From the NCBI GenBank assembly GCA_009760885.1, contig CM019707.1, positions 36,926,234 through 36,990,233 on the forward strand: a DNA stretch of 64,000 nt, given 5' to 3'. A model generated the notes under the pieces. It had not been told where the DNA came from and did no database searches. It saw nothing but the letters and a program-made list of their open reading frames with translations. Shown here one piece after another: positions 23,459-33,984 of the stretch. Numbering within the stretch: position 1 is the stretch's first letter; the number at the start of each line of letters is the position of its first letter. Origin of the DNA: Achatina immaculata. Its lineage: Eukaryota > Mollusca > Gastropoda > Stylommatophora > Achatinidae. The translations under genes were made by a program, and so were the position numbers.

Positions 23459-24425
23459 TAGACCAACAAGCAGCAGTAAGAATAAATGGTGAAACAACAA
23501 CCTGGCTTGACATAAAACAAGGGGTCCGTCAGGGGTGCATATTGTCGCCTTACTTATTTAACTTGTATACTGAAAATATAATGAGGAATGTTAGAGAAGA
23601 TGTAGACAAAGAATATTACGATGCCATAACAATTGGAGGTTATAAAATACCAGAGATTAGATATGCTGATGACACAGTATTACTGTCCACAACAACAAAA
23701 AAGGATTGGAAAAACTAATTATGTCAGTCCGTAAGAATAATGAAGACCAAAACCTATTTCTTAATGCGAAGAAAACTAAATTGATGACAACAAAACAAAC
23801 AACGCAGCTGATGTCAATGAGGAAAAATTGGAAGAAGTGGAGAGTTTTGAATATTTTGGATCACTACTAACTAATAATGGAGATACAATGAGGGAAATTA
23901 AAAGGAGGACATCTATCGCTCTTCAAAAAGTAAAACAACTAAAGAATCTGTGGAGTGGAACAGACAGAACTACAAAAATAAGATTTTTAAGGCCATGCAT
24001 CTTTCCCATCGCAACATATGCCTGTGAGACCTGGACACTTAATAAAACAGCTGAGAAACACATAAATGCCTTTGAATGTAAATGCTATAGAAGAGTTCTT
24101 CAAATATCACAGACACGAAAAAGAACAAATATATCTATACTACAAGAACTTAATATTGAAGAAGGCTGGCTAGTAAAGAGGATTAAAGAGAGAAAACTTA
24201 TTTTGGAAACATTAAACATCATGATAATCTAGAGAAAACCGTTTTGGAAGGGTACATAATGGGAAAAAGAAAGAGAGGAAGACCAAGGCGAAGATGACTG
24301 CAAGACATTGTTGATAATCTGCAAATGGATACATCAGCAGCAGGGCATCTTGCTTACAACCAAGAGGCCTATAGAAGAGCTGTTAGGGAGCCAAAGTTCC
24401 TCAAGGGACAAGCAAATGACTGATC
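22309..24425 (+). pseudogene. LINE family 2, longest copy, inactive
   Basis: After the shared 5' part, the RT core continues with LDIKQGVRQGCILSPYLFNL and EIRYADDTVLLST, the catalytic Y-A-D-D box. Then come the thumb region ESFEYFGSLLTNNGDTMREI, IATYACETWTLNKTAEKHI, the LQELNIEEGWLVKRIKERKL segment and the basic tail GYIMGKRKRGRPRRR. It ends near CAAGGGACAAGCAAATGACT. The N-terminal endonuclease is absent (5'-truncated), and stops and frameshifts occur at about 22695, 23138, 23718 and 24232. The RT subgroup is not resolved. Confidence 0.9.
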
Positions 24426-25042
24426 TGGAGTAACAGATGAGATGACGTCCGTGATTGGCTGCTTCAGAACCGTAGAGGCGGGGGAGGGGCTACGTAAACA
24501 TTGTTTTTAATGAACCCCCAATAAGAAACGTCACAAGTTGTCGAGATTGGGTATCTAAGGGGAGCTAATTACAGAGTAAAGAAGTTTTTGAGCGCATAGT
24601 GCTTCACGAGAACTGTTTAAACGGCTTACGATAACATACAAGGTCATCTTTGTGCATGACAGATGGACCTGTTTACATTAAAATTATATCTCCAAGGACA
24701 AGACAGTCATAAAACTGCTGCACTTTTAAGATCAATACCCGCTGCAAGAAATGCCAGGAAAGAGAAGCACTTGCTTGACATTTTGTTCAGGTCAGACAAA
24801 TGGCGCGGTGACTTTAGAACAAAGAAAAAAACACAGAGTAAACGAGAAGAATTGGCGCTTAGTGTCATTAATCAAGTTTACGATGTTAACGTCTTGTCTT
24901 GTCATCAGTCAAATGTACAATGTTAACATCTTGTCTTGTCGTCGATCAAATTTACGATGTTGACATCTTGACTGTTCTTACCATCTTACCATTAGTTAAA
25001 TTCACATTGTTCAGATTTTAACTTCTCTTGTATATATATATA
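24426..25042. other. No gene recognised; short 37-bp repeat
   Basis: An 87-codon frame at 24663-24926 is not recognised. From about 24868 to 25020 there are four diverged units around AAATTTACGATGTTGACATC and TTGTCTTGTC. Confidence 0.5.
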
Positions 25043-25054
25043 TACATATATATA

Positions 25055-27264
25055 TCTTATATCTTATATCTTATATCCTTCCCGTGCCGTTAGACGTCAC
25101 ATAGGGCTCGCAAAGTAGTTCGCCAATTTTTCCTGTCTTCGGCGAGTCTTTCAACCTCATCAAAGGATGTTATGCCTGTTAACTTGGCCTCTCTTAATAA
25201 TGTCCTCTTTAGAGTTTCACGCGGTCTGCCCCTTTTTCTTCGGCCTGTTGTGTTCCACTTGATAGCTTGTTTTGGGATTCTCTGATCATTTCTTCTCATC
25301 AAGTGACCAACATATGTCCATCTCCTTTTCCTGATCACCCGTGAGACTGGTTGTTGTTCAGTCATCTGTCTTATCTCTGCATTGTTCTTGAATTCATTCC
25401 ACTTGATGCCGAGTATTTTCCTTAGGCATTTGTTTTCAAAAGAGTCTAATTTCTTTTCTATTTCTTTAGTTGTTTTCCAGCTTTCGCATGCATAAATGAG
25501 GGTGGATATTACATTTGAATTGAATAGTCTTAACTTGGTTTTTGTGCTTATAACTTTTGAATTCCATATGTTCTCAAGATTCTTGAAGATTGATGCTGCT
25601 TTTGCAATTCTGATCCTAACTTCCTTTCTAGTGTCACCATCCTGGTCTATGTAGCTGCCAAGGTATGCAAATTGATTGACTTCTTCAATATCTGTCCCTT
25701 CTATGTGTATTTTTCCATTTTGATTGATGGGAATTTTCATTATCTTTGTTTTGTCCTTGTCAATTTCAAGTCCTATTTTGCTAGCCAGTGAAGATAGGCT
25801 ATCTGTTTTTTCTTGCATGGAATTCACATGATTACTGATAAGAGTTATGTCATCAGCAAAATCAAGATCTTCTAGTTTTGTCCCATGTACCCAGTCAATA
25901 CCTGTGTTACCTGTGCAGCATTTTGTCATTATGAAGTCTATTGTAATCCCAAAAAGTAAAGGAGACAGTATACATCCTTGTTTCACGCCTGTTTCAATCT
26001 GGAACCATTCACTCATCCCTTCTTCTGTCTTGACTGCACAACCATATCCATTGTATAAGTCCTTAATGATGTTGACAATTTTAGATGGTATTCCATATAG
26101 ACATAAAATTCTCCATAATGAATCTCTGTGTATGCTATCAAATGCCTTCTTAAAATCTATGAAATTCAGTATTAATGGTTTTTGCTTTTCAATATGTTCT
26201 TCAAGTATTATTCTGAGAGTAAAGATCTGGTCGAGACAGCTTCTCCCTTTTCGAAATCCTGCTTGTTCTTCTCTCATTGCAGTATCCACTATATCTTTGA
26301 GTCTATTCAAAATGACCTTGCAAAATACTTTTGACACAACTGATATTAAGGTTACTCCTCTCCAGTTGTTACAGTCACTAAGGTTGCCCTTTTTTGGTAT
26401 TTTAACAATGATTCCCTTCTTCCAATTAGAAGGGACCTTTTCTTCTTTCCAAATCTTGTTAAACATTCTCTGTAGTTGTCTCATGTTGTCACTATTGATA
26501 GCTTTTAGCATCTCGGCTGTTATTTCATCTTCACCTGCAGCTTTGTTGTTAGCCATTAAATTCACTGCTGCTTCAATTTCATGCAATTTAATTTCATCTA
26601 GATTGACATTTAGTTGTGGGGCTGGTAAGTCAGTTTCAAGGTTTAACAATTCTTTTGGGTGTGGTCGATTGAGTATTTCTTGGAAGTGTTCAGCCCATCT
26701 TTGCTTTTGGTCTTTATTTGATGTTAATAGTGTTCCAGTTTTGCTAAGGATTGGTCTTTCTTTAGATGTAATAGTACCTGTTAGCCTCTTTTGTATGTTA
26801 TATAAAGTTTTGCTGTCTCCTGTTTTTGCTGCTTTTTCTGCCTCTTTCGCCATATTGTCTATGTATTCTCTTTTATCCCTTCTAGCTGAACTTTTTACTT
26901 TCCTGTCTATGTCTTTGTATTTTGCTTTTGACGAATCTCTTTCATGATCTGCTTTTGCATTCAACATGTTTAATTTGGCTGCTCGTCTTTCATGTATATA
27001 CTTCCATGTTTTATCTGATATCCATGCTTTTCTATTTGGTTTTTCCAATCCAGCGCTTACTTTTGCTGCTGTGATTATGGCTGTGCTGTACGAATTCCAT
27101 AACTCATCTATACCTATCTCCTCAACTTCACTGGGTGTTTTGGAATGATTGGCAAGTTCCTGATTGAAATTAATGTTAGTATTTTCTTCTTGTAGGCTGT
27201 GGATGTTTATCTTTCTGTGTACTGATTTCTTGTGTTGACTTTTCAATTTTAGTTTTATTTTCCC
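25055..27264 (-). mobile_element. LINE family 1, young 5'-truncated insertion
   Basis: Bounded by a 12-bp direct repeat TACATATATATA at 25043-25054 and 27265-27276, a target-site duplication in a TA-rich site. The minus-strand 3' end is a conserved AACGGCACGGGAAGG followed by (ATATAAG)n (25055-25078). Other family 1 copies share the terminus (13850, 15876, 46770), with ATGTA-type tails. The open RT frame and clear duplication indicate a recent insertion. The endonuclease domain expected upstream of RT is missing. Confidence 0.92.
25090..27246 (-). CDS. Non-LTR retrotransposon reverse transcriptase (N-terminally truncated)
   Basis: A 718-codon frame without internal stop, encoding the RT that would copy the element's RNA at a nicked target. 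Residues 1-180 are a charged linker. RT motifs follow: NLMANNKAAGEDEITAEMLK (about 228), IVKIPKKGNLSDCNNWRGVT (about 283), EEQAGFRKGRSCLDQIFTLR (about 328), LNFIDFKKAFDSIHRDSLWR (about 361, first catalytic Asp), GVKQGCILSPLLF (about 424) and DLDFADDITLIS (about 461, catalytic Asp pair). The thumb holds YIDQDGDTRKEVRIRIAKAA. The tail RRWTYVGHLMRRNDQRIPKQ leads into a GRRKRGRP basic stretch and ends RALCDV. This tail pattern is like that of RTE-type elements, but the clade is uncertain. The frame begins at a TTG and stays open upstream, so the real start is lost with the 5' end. It probably cannot move by itself without its endonuclease. Confidence 0.9.
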   Translation of the reverse strand: MKSQHKKSVHRKINIHSLQEENTNINFNQELANHSKTPSEVEEIGIDELWNSYSTAIITAAKVSAGLEKPNRKAWISDKTWKYIHERRAAKLNMLNAKADHERDSSKAKYKDIDRKVKSSARRDKREYIDNMAKEAEKAAKTGDSKTLYNIQKRLTGTITSKERPILSKTGTLLTSNKDQKQRWAEHFQEILNRPHPKELLNLETDLPAPQLNVNLDEIKLHEIEAAVNLMANNKAAGEDEITAEMLKAINSDNMRQLQRMFNKIWKEEKVPSNWKKGIIVKIPKKGNLSDCNNWRGVTLISVVSKVFCKVILNRLKDIVDTAMREEQAGFRKGRSCLDQIFTLRIILEEHIEKQKPLILNFIDFKKAFDSIHRDSLWRILCLYGIPSKIVNIIKDLYNGYGCAVKTEEGMSEWFQIETGVKQGCILSPLLFGITIDFIMTKCCTGNTGIDWVHGTKLEDLDFADDITLISNHVNSMQEKTDSLSSLASKIGLEIDKDKTKIMKIPINQNGKIHIEGTDIEEVNQFAYLGSYIDQDGDTRKEVRIRIAKAASIFKNLENIWNSKVISTKTKLRLFNSNVISTLIYACESWKTTKEIEKKLDSFENKCLRKILGIKWNEFKNNAEIRQMTEQQPVSRVIRKRRWTYVGHLMRRNDQRIPKQAIKWNTTGRRKRGRPRETLKRTLLREAKLTGITSFDEVERLAEDRKNWRTTLRALCDV

Positions 27265-27276
27265 TACATATATATA

Positions 27277-27639
27277 ATATATATTGCTCTCATTTTACAA
27301 TACAAACCAATACAAACACTTCACAGTATTCTCCCCTACCCCCAGCATCCAAGCCACTGCACTCCCTCTCAAATGCTGGAATCTGCAGATAATATACGTT
27401 TCTTACAGCATACATAAATAATTCTAAACGTTAAGACTTCAACAAATTAATAACATAACAGAATAGTTCTAATAACACATTACTGTAATGTAATAAATAA
27501 GGCACATGTGAATGTATTTTTATTTAACGTCTTCCATCCGCGAGTAACAGAAACAGCGGGAACAGTGTTTTTAAATATCCGAAAGTTTGTTTTGTTGAAC
27601 TGGATGAAATGTTCTAGTGTAGCCGGAGCAATTTGCCTG
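27277..27639. other. No gene recognised
   Basis: Right flank of the LINE insertion; AT-rich, no motif. Confidence 0.4.
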
Positions 27640-28235
27640 CTCATGTTAACAGTAACGTCAAAGTGCCTGCCTATATTAACAGTAACATCAAAGTGCCTGC
27701 CTATATTAACAGTAACATCAAAGTGCCTGCCCATGTTTACAGTAACGTCAAAGTGCCTGCCCATGTTAACAGTAACATCAAAGTGCCTGCCCATGTTTTG
27801 GTAATGTATAATTACCTGCCAATGTTAATGGTAATGTATAATTACTTGCCCATGTTATTGGTAATGTATAATGTACCTGTCCATGTTATTAGTAATGTAT
27901 AATTACCTGCCCATGTTAATGGTAATGTTTAATTATCTGCCCATGTTAATGGTAATGTTTAATTATCTGCCCATGTTAATGGAAAAAAAGGTAAAGTTAA
28001 CCCTGTCATGCCTTAGAGGCACATAGGGATATGGTGTTAGCGCCCATATTTTCCTTGACCTGTCAGCACACTAGAGGGTGATTTGCCCATGTTAATGGCA
28101 ATCTATAACTACCCGCCAATGTTAATGGTAATGTATAATTACCTGCCTATGTTAATGGAAATCTATAATTACCTGCCCATGTTAATGGTAATCTATAATT
28201 ACCTGCCCATGTTAATGGTAATCTAAGATTACCCG
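27640..28235. repeat. 30-bp minisatellite split by a SINE
   Basis: Units of TGCCCATGTTAACAGTAACA plus TCAAAGTGCC (27640-27795) pass into units of CATGTTAATGGTAATGTATA plus ATTACCTGCC. The array is interrupted at about 27986-28080 by the SINE-like segment and resumes in phase with CCCATGTTAATGG. Confidence 0.93.
27986..28080 (-). mobile_element. SINE-like fragment inserted in a minisatellite
   Basis: Contains ATTTTCCTTGACCTG and GCACACTAGAGGGTGA, the reverse complement of the body block at about 4085-4130 (CCTCTAGTGTGC, CCAAGGAAAACATGG). No tRNA head is seen. The minisatellite flanks are alike on both sides. Confidence 0.55.
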
Positions 28236-28299
28236 CCTCTGCCAATGAAGATATGCAAATTGCTTTGCTTTTCAATTGTTTGTACTTGTGTACTTGTAC

Positions 28300-28560
28300 G
28301 AACTCCTTGTAACTTCGAGCTGTTGTTCTTTGCAGCCGATGCTGTAGAGATGTTGAGGCACAGCATCGTATCGGCGCAGGACCAGGTTATGGCAGCTACT
28401 TTTTTCAGTCCCAGAGTACAGCTAAAAAGCGGGGGGTGTGCAATGCTTCTTTAGCAGACTCCACCACCATGGCTGCTAAGGCGATCCCTGCCCCGTTAGT
28501 CAGGATATGCCTGTTACTGGGGGTGCCACGGAGAGGTGGGACAGAGTCTTGATCAGCTAT
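28300..28560 (+). repeat. Dispersed repeat A
   Basis: Same ordered blocks as at 31425 and 33168: GTTCTTTGCAGCCGATGCTG, GCACAGCATCGTATCGGC, ACTTTTTTCAGTCCCAGAGT, TGCAATGCTTCTTTA and GCGATCCCTGCCCCG. Its right end merges with the following 34-bp array. Confidence 0.7.
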
Positions 28561-28815
28561 GGGTCACTAACCCTGATGCTGGCATATCAGCTATGGGTCA
28601 CTAACCCTGATGCTGGCATATCAGCTATGGGTCACTAACCCTGATGCTGGCATATCAGCTATGGGTCACTAACCCTGATGCTGGCATATCAGCTATGGGT
28701 CACTAACCCTGATGCTGGCATATCAGCTATGGGTCACTAACCCTGATGCTGGCATATCAGCTATGGGTCGCTAACCCTGATGCTGGCATATCAGCTATGG
28801 GTCGCTGATTGCCTC
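28556..28815. repeat. 34-bp minisatellite at the end of repeat A
   Basis: About 7.5 near-identical units of TATCAGCTATGGGTCACTAA plus CCCTGATGCTGGCA. The first unit is the 3' end of repeat A. Confidence 0.95.
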
Positions 28816-29050
28816 ATCGGGCGTATTCACCCACTTACTTTTCAGTCTCCATATTTGGAGGCACAGGTCTCTGGCCATGTCAGCTGACCCCTGACTGACA
28901 GTACTAACTAAACTGCCGGGTTGTCAACCTGGCGGGTATTTATCACATAAATGCACTGTCGTTTGATCACAAATATTTTTTACTCTAAAGATTTGGCAGC
29001 ACAACTCAGCTTCTGTGGCGGATCAGCGCTTGAAAATGTATAGTCTACAC
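28816..29050. other. No gene recognised
   Basis: Contains GATTGCCTCATCGGGC, also present after the sister array at 33900, so this is the right flank of the repeat A family. Confidence 0.4.
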
Positions 29051-29525
29051 CAGCGGTTCTCAATTAGCAAAACTCCGCGGACCCCCCTGATTTTTTTCAA
29101 AATCCAGGCCACTACCCCCTTACTTTGGACAAGTTTCATGTCTGTATGGTGGCTGTGTGCTTTAGATGCAAAAGAAATTAAGGAAATGTGGGGAATCTTT
29201 CATAAATAAACGCGACACTAAAACCCACAGTTCACAGGAGAAAAGGCCACAGTCATCCACGTAGGATCCCCGAAGCGTTGGTTGTTAAACATTTTGCAGT
29301 GACAAGTTAACAAAAGATTAACTTGAGTTTTTGCCACGGACCCCCCACGGCAGGTTGTCCGGACTCCCACGGCAGATTGTCCGGACCCCCCCACGGCAGG
29401 TTGTCCGGACCCCACCCCCCACGGCAGGTTGTCCGGACCCCCCCACGGCAGGTTGTCTGGACCCCTCACGGCAGGTTGTCAGGACCCCCCACGGCAGGTT
29501 GTCAGGACCCCCGGGTGTCCCCAGA
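29051..29525. mobile_element. Possible hAT non-autonomous element with internal minisatellite
   Basis: Starts CAGCGGTTCTCAATTAGCAA and continues with CGCGGACCCCCCTG and CAGGCCACTACCCCCTTAC, a pattern typical of hAT element ends. The preceding eight bases GTCTACAC fit the usual nTCTAnAn hAT target. The right side has GGACCCCCGGGTGTCCCC, which usually lies just inside the other terminus, but the final inverted repeat is missing. Confidence 0.4.
29335..29515. repeat. 22-bp GC-rich minisatellite
   Basis: About eight units of CCCACGGCAGGTTGTCCGGA plus C-run length variants. It sits inside the hAT-like segment and probably grew from its CGGACCCCC motif. Confidence 0.93.
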
Positions 29526-29609
29526 CCACAATAATATTTCATCATTTATTTCTGTGACCTGTCGCTTGTTATATATTTCTGATCACGATATACCAATGTG
29601 AAGGACCAC

Positions 29610-30280
29610 TTACTTACATCCATCCATCCATCCATCTACCCTTCTTTCATCCGGCCGCCCATCCATCCATCCGTCCATTTACCTACCCATCCATTCATTA
29701 ATTCATCCATCCACCCACCCGATCATTCACCCATCCATCCACCCACCCAGCCTTCCATCCATCCATCTTTTCATCCATCCACCCACCCATCCATCTATCC
29801 ATCCACACACCCACTAATCCATCCACCCTCTCATCCATCCATTAATCCACCCACTCACCCATCCATCCATTAATCCATCCATCCACACATCCATTCATCA
29901 ATCAACTCATCCTCCCATCCACTAATTCACGTATCCATTCATTCATCCAAACATCCATTCGCTCATCCATCCACCCACCCACCCATCCATTCATCCATCC
30001 ATTCATCCATTCACCCATCCATCCATTCACTCATCCATTCATCGATCCATCCACTCGCCTACCCATTCGTCAACTCACCCATCCATCCACCCATCCGTCC
30101 ATACATCTACCCATCCATTCGTTCATCCATCTATCCACCCATCCATCAGTTCATCCATCTATCCATCCATAAATCCACGCATCAATTCATCCATGCATCC
30201 ACCGATCCATGCATCCACCCACCCATCCATCCAGAACCTATCCACCCATCCATTCATTCATCCATCCATCCATCCATGTA
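29610..30280. repeat. (CATC)n degenerate microsatellite
   Basis: About 670 bp of ATCC/ACCC/ATTC tetranucleotides. His-Pro-Ser frames are artefacts. Confidence 0.98.
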
Positions 30281-30561
30281 TCTTAAAATATTAAGCCTGT
30301 AAAGTGTACCTGAGACTTGTATGAAGTGAATCCCTTGTATTTAGTTATTTCCTATTTGTGAGAGTATGAATGACAAGATAACTGTTGCATTATTTTGTAT
30401 TTTGTTGATACTGCTTATGTAGTTTCTACTCTTGGAATGAACAAAATGACTGGGATGCTGAAAGATCAATGACAGAATGTACCCAGTTCTTGGCCATTCT
30501 AAAATACAGCGTGTTCTTTCGTTCATTCTCTCTATCAAACAAACTCACTGTGTGTATGTCT

Positions 30562-30842
30562 CCCTCTGTCTCTCTCTCTCTATATATATATAGCTTTGAT
30601 TCTCTATCTCTCTCTGTCTCTCTCTCTCTCTTTTTAATTCTCAGTCTCTCTCTATCTCTTTGATTCTCTGTCTCTCTCTCTATCTATCTCTCTGTCCCTT
30701 TAATTCTCTGTCTCTCTCTGTGTCTTTCTCTCTCTCTCTCTCGTTTTGATTCTCTGTCTCTCTGTGTGTCTTTCTCTTAGATTCTTTGTGTCTCCCTCTC
30801 TCTGTGTCTCTCTCTCTCTCTCTCGCTCGCTCTCTCTCTCTC
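30562..30842. repeat. (TC)n low-complexity block (copy A)
   Basis: CT dinucleotide tract broken by TTTGATTCTCTGTC motifs; the counterpart is 32317-32580 with different run lengths. Confidence 0.95.
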
Positions 30843-31261
30843 GGACACAGACACATTTACATAATTATTTAAGGTATATATAAATTCATTTCTAATTATA
30901 AAAAAGACAACCACATCAATTTTCTAGCCTTCGAAGCCAGCAATTTTCCATCATTCTTATAGATCTTTGCCGCATGGTTTACTCTAATCTTGGGTGTATC
31001 TTTCTTTTTTTTTCCTATTTACAGTACTTTTACCAGCCCAGCATGATTACGTTCTGCAGACAACTGTAATATCTGTGTAATTATGTAGTGCTAGCTTACT
31101 CTCTGTATCACCGCTGATTATCTGACGCAATACAGATAGTTAACGAGACAGATCGTCATTATGTTAACAGGACTAAATGTTAACACTGAGGTTTTTGAAG
31201 AGCAGGAATGTGAGACAGAAAGAAAAAGGGGGTGTTTGAAGAAGATAGACTGAATCATAAG

Positions 31262-31440
31262 GGTTGCTGCAGTGGTATAACGGTTAGTGTACTCGATTGC
31301 AGATCAGAAGGTCCTTGGTTCGATTTCGGACTGACCGACCCCCCGGGGAGTAGGGGGGGGGGGGAGTTGTCCTCTAGGAAAAATAAGGAACGGCTAGAAC
31401 AGGTGCTGGCACCCCTGAAGTCAAATGTTATAGTGGCCTA
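31262..31440 (+). mobile_element. tRNA-Cys-derived SINE head (copy A)
   Basis: An A-box-like TGGTATAACGGTTAGTG and a B-box GGTTCGATTTC are spaced as in a tRNA. Between them GATTGCAGATCAGAAGGTCC matches the anticodon arm and variable loop of tRNA-Cys (GCA). The acceptor stem does not pair, so this is not a working tRNA. The SINE body leads directly into repeat A. Confidence 0.7.
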
Positions 31441-31655
31441 GAACTTGTGCTATCTCCAGGTAGCTGCGAGCTGCTGTTCTTTGCAGCCGATGATGTGAAG
31501 ATGTTGAGACACAGCATCGTATCGGCATGGGAACGGGTTATGGCAGCTACTTTTTTCAGTCCCAGAGTACAGCTAAAAGCAGGGGGGGGGGTGTGCAATG
31601 CTTCTTTAACAGGCTCCACCACCATGGGGACCACGGCGATCCCTGCCCCGATAGC
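31425..31655 (+). repeat. Dispersed repeat A, truncated by duplication junction
   Basis: Blocks as at 28300; cut at GATAGCC where (CATC)n of copy B begins. Confidence 0.75.
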
Positions 31656-32316
31656 CACTAATTCACGTATCCATTCCTTCATCCAAACATCCATTCGCTC
31701 ATCCATCCACCCACCCACCCATCCATTCATCCATCCATTCATCCAGACATCCATTCATCCATTCACCCATCCATCCATTCATTCATCCATCTATCCATCC
31801 ATCCATCCACACATCCATTCATCCATTCACCCATCCATCCACCCATCCGTCCATACATCTACCCATCCATTCGTTCATCCATCTATCCACCCATCCATCA
31901 GTTCATCCATCTATCCATCCATAAATCCACGCATCCATTCATCCATGCATCCACCGATCCATGCATCCACCCACCCATCCATCCAGAACCTATCCACCCA
32001 TCTATTCATTCATCCATCCATCCATCCATGTATCTTAAAATATTAAGCCTGTAAAGTGTACCTGAGACTTGTATGAAGTGAATCCCTTGTATTTAGTTAT
32101 TTCCTATTTGTGAGAGTATGAATGACAAGATAACTGTTGCATTATTTTGTATTTTGTTGATACTGCTTATGTAGTTGCTACTCTTGGAATGAACAAAATG
32201 ACTGGGATGCTGAAAGATCAATGACAGAATGTACCCAGTTCTTGGCCATTCTAAAATACAGCGTGTTCTTTCGTTCATTCTCTCTATCAAACAAACTCAC
32301 TGTGTGTATGTCTCCC

Positions 32317-32580
32317 TCTGTCTCTCTCTCTATATATATATATATATAGCTTTGATTCTCTATCTCTCTCTGTCTCTCTCTCTCTCTTTTTAATTCTCAG
32401 TCTCTCTCTATCTCTTTGATTCTCTGTCTCTCTCTCTATCTATCTCTCTGTCCCTTTAATTCTCTGTCTCTCTGTGTGTCTTTCTCTCTCTCTCTCTCTC
32501 TCTCTCGTTTTGATTCTCTGTCTCTCTCTCTGTCTCTCTCTCTTAGATTCTTTGTGTCTCCCTCTCTCTGTCTCTCTCTC
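32317..32580. repeat. (TC)n low-complexity block (copy B)
   Basis: Counterpart of 30562-30842; the (TA)n run at its start is longer in this copy. Confidence 0.95.
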
Positions 32581-33002
32581 GGACACAGACACATTTACAT
32601 AATTATTTAAGGTATATATAAATTCATTTCTAATTATAAAAAAGACAACCACATCAATTTTCTAGCTTTCGAAGCCAGCAATTTTCCATCATTCTTATAG
32701 ATCTTTGCCGCATGGTTTACTCTAATCTTGGGTGTATCTTTCTTTTTTTTTCCTATTTACAGTACTTTTACCAGCCCAGCATGATTACGTTCTGCAGATA
32801 ACTGTAATATCTGTGTAATTATGTAGTGCTAGCTTACTCTCTGTATCACCGCTGATTATCTGACGCAGTACAGATAGTTAACGAGACAGATCGTCATTAT
32901 GTTAACAGGACTAAATGTTAACACTGAGGTTTTTGAAGAGCAGGAATGTGAGACAGAAAGAAAAGGGGGTGTTTGAAGAAGACAGACTGAATCATAAGGA
33001 TT

Positions 33003-33180
33003 GCTGCAGTGGTGTAGCGGTTAGTGTACTCGATTGCAGATCAGAAGGTCCTTGGTTCGATTTCGGACTGACCGACCCCCCGGGGAGTAGGGGGGGGGGG
33101 AGTTGTCCTCTAGGAAAAATAAGGAACGGCTAGAACAGGTGCTGGCACCCCCGAAGTCAAATGTTATAGTGGCCTAGAAC
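33003..33180 (+). mobile_element. tRNA-Cys-derived SINE head (copy B)
   Basis: As 31262-31440, with the better A box TGGTGTAGCGGTTAGTG. A single insertion copied by the 1.75-kb duplication. Confidence 0.7.
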
Positions 33181-33465
33181 TTGTGCTATCTCCAGGTAGC
33201 TGCGAGCTGCTGTTCTTTGCAGCCGATGATGTGAAGATGTTGAGACACAGCATCGTATCGGCGTGGGAGTGGGTTATGGCACCTACTTTTTTCAGTCCCA
33301 AAGTACAGCTTAAAAGCAGGGGGGGTGTGTGCAATGCTTCTTTAACAGGCTCCACCACCATGGGGACCACGGCGATCCCTGCCCCGATAGCCAGGCTTGA
33401 CCAGGTACTGGGGGTACCATCGGAGAGCTGGGACAGGGTCTTGGTCAGCTACGGGTGGCTAACCC
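33168..33465 (+). repeat. Dispersed repeat A, full copy
   Basis: Follows the tRNA-Cys-like head and continues to GGGACAGGGTCTTGGTCAGC, after which the 34-bp array begins. Head, repeat A and array probably form one composite element. Confidence 0.75.
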
Positions 33466-33905
33466 TGACTCTAGCATGTCAGCTACGGGTGGCTAACCCT
33501 GACTCTAGCATGTCAGCTACGGGTGGCTAACCCTGACTCTAGCATATCAGCTATGGGTGGCTAACCCTGACTCTAGCATGTCAGCTATGGGTGGCTAACC
33601 CTGACTCTAGCATGTCAGCTATGGGTGGCTAACCCTGACTCTAGCATGTCAGCTATGGGTGGCTAACCCTGACTCTAGCATGTCAGCTACGGGTGGCTAA
33701 CCCTGACTCTAGCATGTCAGCTATGGGTGGCTAACCCTGACTCTAGCATGTCAGCTATGGGTGGCTAACCCTGACTCTAGCATGTCAGCTATGGGTGGCT
33801 AACCCTAACTCTAGCATGTCAGCTATGGGTGGCTAACCCTGACTCTAGCATGTCAGCTACGGGTGGCTAACCCTGACTCTAGTATGTCAGCTATGGGTCG
33901 CTGAT
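33448..33905. repeat. 34-bp minisatellite at the end of repeat A
   Basis: About 13 units of TGTCAGCTATGGGTGGCTAA plus CCCTGACTCTAGCA, homologous to but distinct from the array at 28556-28815. Confidence 0.95.
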
Positions 33906-33984
33906 TGCCTCATCGGGCACCGTCTTCACCCCCTGTAGTGGTCTAGAAATGTGAAGGCAAAAACTCTTCACACCCTGTTACCGC

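Larger units (their letters stand above)
29918..31655 (+). repeat. 1.75-kb tandem duplication, copy A
   Basis: Begins at CACTAATTCACGTATCCATT within (CATC)n and ends inside repeat A at CCCTGCCCCGATAGC, where the same CACTAATTC sequence restarts. It includes a (TC)n block, unique DNA and the tRNA-Cys-like SINE. Corresponding points are offset by 1752 bp (30341 and 32093). Confidence 0.94.
31656..33400 (+). repeat. 1.75-kb tandem duplication, copy B
   Basis: Second copy. At its right end repeat A is complete and continues into its 34-bp array, so copy B carries the original right flank. Confidence 0.94.

Noticed and set aside
25847..26947. 366-residue plus-strand frame
   Set aside because: Antisense shadow of the LINE reverse transcriptase on the minus strand.
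31447..31670. Conserved short protein (AADDVKMLRHSIVSA...) in repeat A
   Set aside because: Conservation among copies is at the DNA level, with frame-breaking G-run differences; treated as a dispersed repeat.
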